A DNA stretch of 64,000 bases, from positions 62,001-126,000 of the forward strand of contig NZ_JQKW01000009.1 of NCBI RefSeq assembly GCF_000746255.1. The letters run 5' to 3'. Made by a program: the position numbers and the translations under genes. Shown here piece by piece: positions 63,866-64,000 of this stretch. The notes under the pieces are model-generated. The model made no database searches, had not been told where the DNA came from, and saw only the letters and a program-made list of their open reading frames with translations. Within the stretch, counting starts at the first letter, position 1. Each line of letters opens with the position of its first letter. The DNA is from Thermodesulfobacterium hydrogeniphilum. GTDB taxonomy: Bacteria > Desulfobacterota > Thermodesulfobacteria > Thermodesulfobacteriales > Thermodesulfobacteriaceae.

Positions 63866-64000
63866 TTTTTTATCTCCTTTTCTATCTCTTCTGGAAATGG
63901 AATTACACTCGGAGGATAGGGTAAAGAAATTACAGAAGCTCTACCTTCAACAGCTAATCTTACATCCTCTATCATTTGTCCACAGTTTAACTCTGGAACT
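63832..64000 (-). CDS. 2-Oxoacid:acceptor oxidoreductase, alpha subunit, C-terminal end (partial)
   Basis: Only the last 55 codons and the stop at 63832 are in the window. VPELNCGQMIEDVRLAVEGR fits the end of KorA/VorB-type alpha subunits (V-P-E-L-N-x-G-Q), and context (beta and gamma next) supports it. The frame overlaps the start of the beta gene by 34 bases. Confidence 0.82.
   Translation of the reverse strand, partial: VPELNCGQMIEDVRLAVEGRASVISLPYPPSVIPFPEEIEKEIKKCLNSLSSRKV

Noticed and set aside
1-64000. CRISPR array, insertion sequence, prophage or tRNA gene
   Set aside because: No spaced repeats, transposase, integrase, terminal inverted repeats or cloverleaf-like sequence were seen; gaps between genes are nearly all under 250 bases.

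Overview
The window is AT-rich (roughly 30% G+C by eye), densely packed bacterial chromosome. It encodes a Gram-negative envelope (WaaF heptosyltransferase, BamD, TolQ), menaquinone synthesis by the futalosine route (MqnB, MqnD), PEP synthase, 2-oxoacid:acceptor oxidoreductase subunits, rubredoxin plus the remains of an FprA-type flavoprotein, a complex I without NuoEFG, a flagellum and type IV pilus-like minor pilins. Together with the Lys/Glu/Ile-rich proteins this suggests an anaerobic, probably thermophilic member of Thermodesulfobacteriota, something like Thermodesulfobacterium. That placement is inference from family content; no rRNA or tRNA gene was seen.

Layout. 1-6.1 kb: end of a PmbA/TldE gene, trpD, then waaF and truD on the minus strand, and argD plus a B12-binding radical SAM gene. 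6.2-10 kb: pstSCAB behind three Pho-box-like repeats. 10-14.4 kb: argJ, a 57-residue Cys-rich protein, surE, a small HTH protein, and ribF and carA facing them. 14.4-17 kb: prfB with its programmed +1 frameshift, a HEAT-like protein lacking a normal start codon, an fprA remnant and rubredoxin. 17.3-21.3 kb: secA, a zinc ribbon protein, bamD, trxA. 21.4-26.4 kb: tolQ, mqnD, mqnB, an unknown gene, DUF72, an HD-GYP response regulator, mobA. 26.4-36.7 kb: sbcC, smpB, then ppsA, an unknown exported protein, an FtsB-like protein, ribH, pgk, tpiA, a CoA-binding protein and a divergent ScpA-like protein. 36.8-47.2 kb: a four-cluster ferredoxin-type protein and nuoABCDHIJKLMN. 47.4-53.5 kb: fliK-like, flgD and two flgE-like genes. 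53.5-62 kb (minus): two consecutive minor-pilin cassettes. 62-64 kb (minus): dtd and the gamma, beta and (partial) alpha subunits of a 2-oxoacid oxidoreductase.

How the genes work together. The Nuo block encodes the membrane arm and the quinone-reducing module. The ferredoxin-like protein in front of nuoA probably feeds electrons into it in place of the NADH module. Ferredoxin reduced by the 2-oxoacid oxidoreductase, and menaquinone from the mqn genes, would be suitable partners. PpsA, Pgk and TpiA fit gluconeogenesis.

The least ordinary region is the minor-pilin locus. A FimT/PilV/PilW set is present twice, followed once by two and once by one very large PilX/GspK-like protein. These large proteins have beta-solenoid-like bodies and lack the Glu5 typical of pilins, so they look like alternative pilus-tip proteins.
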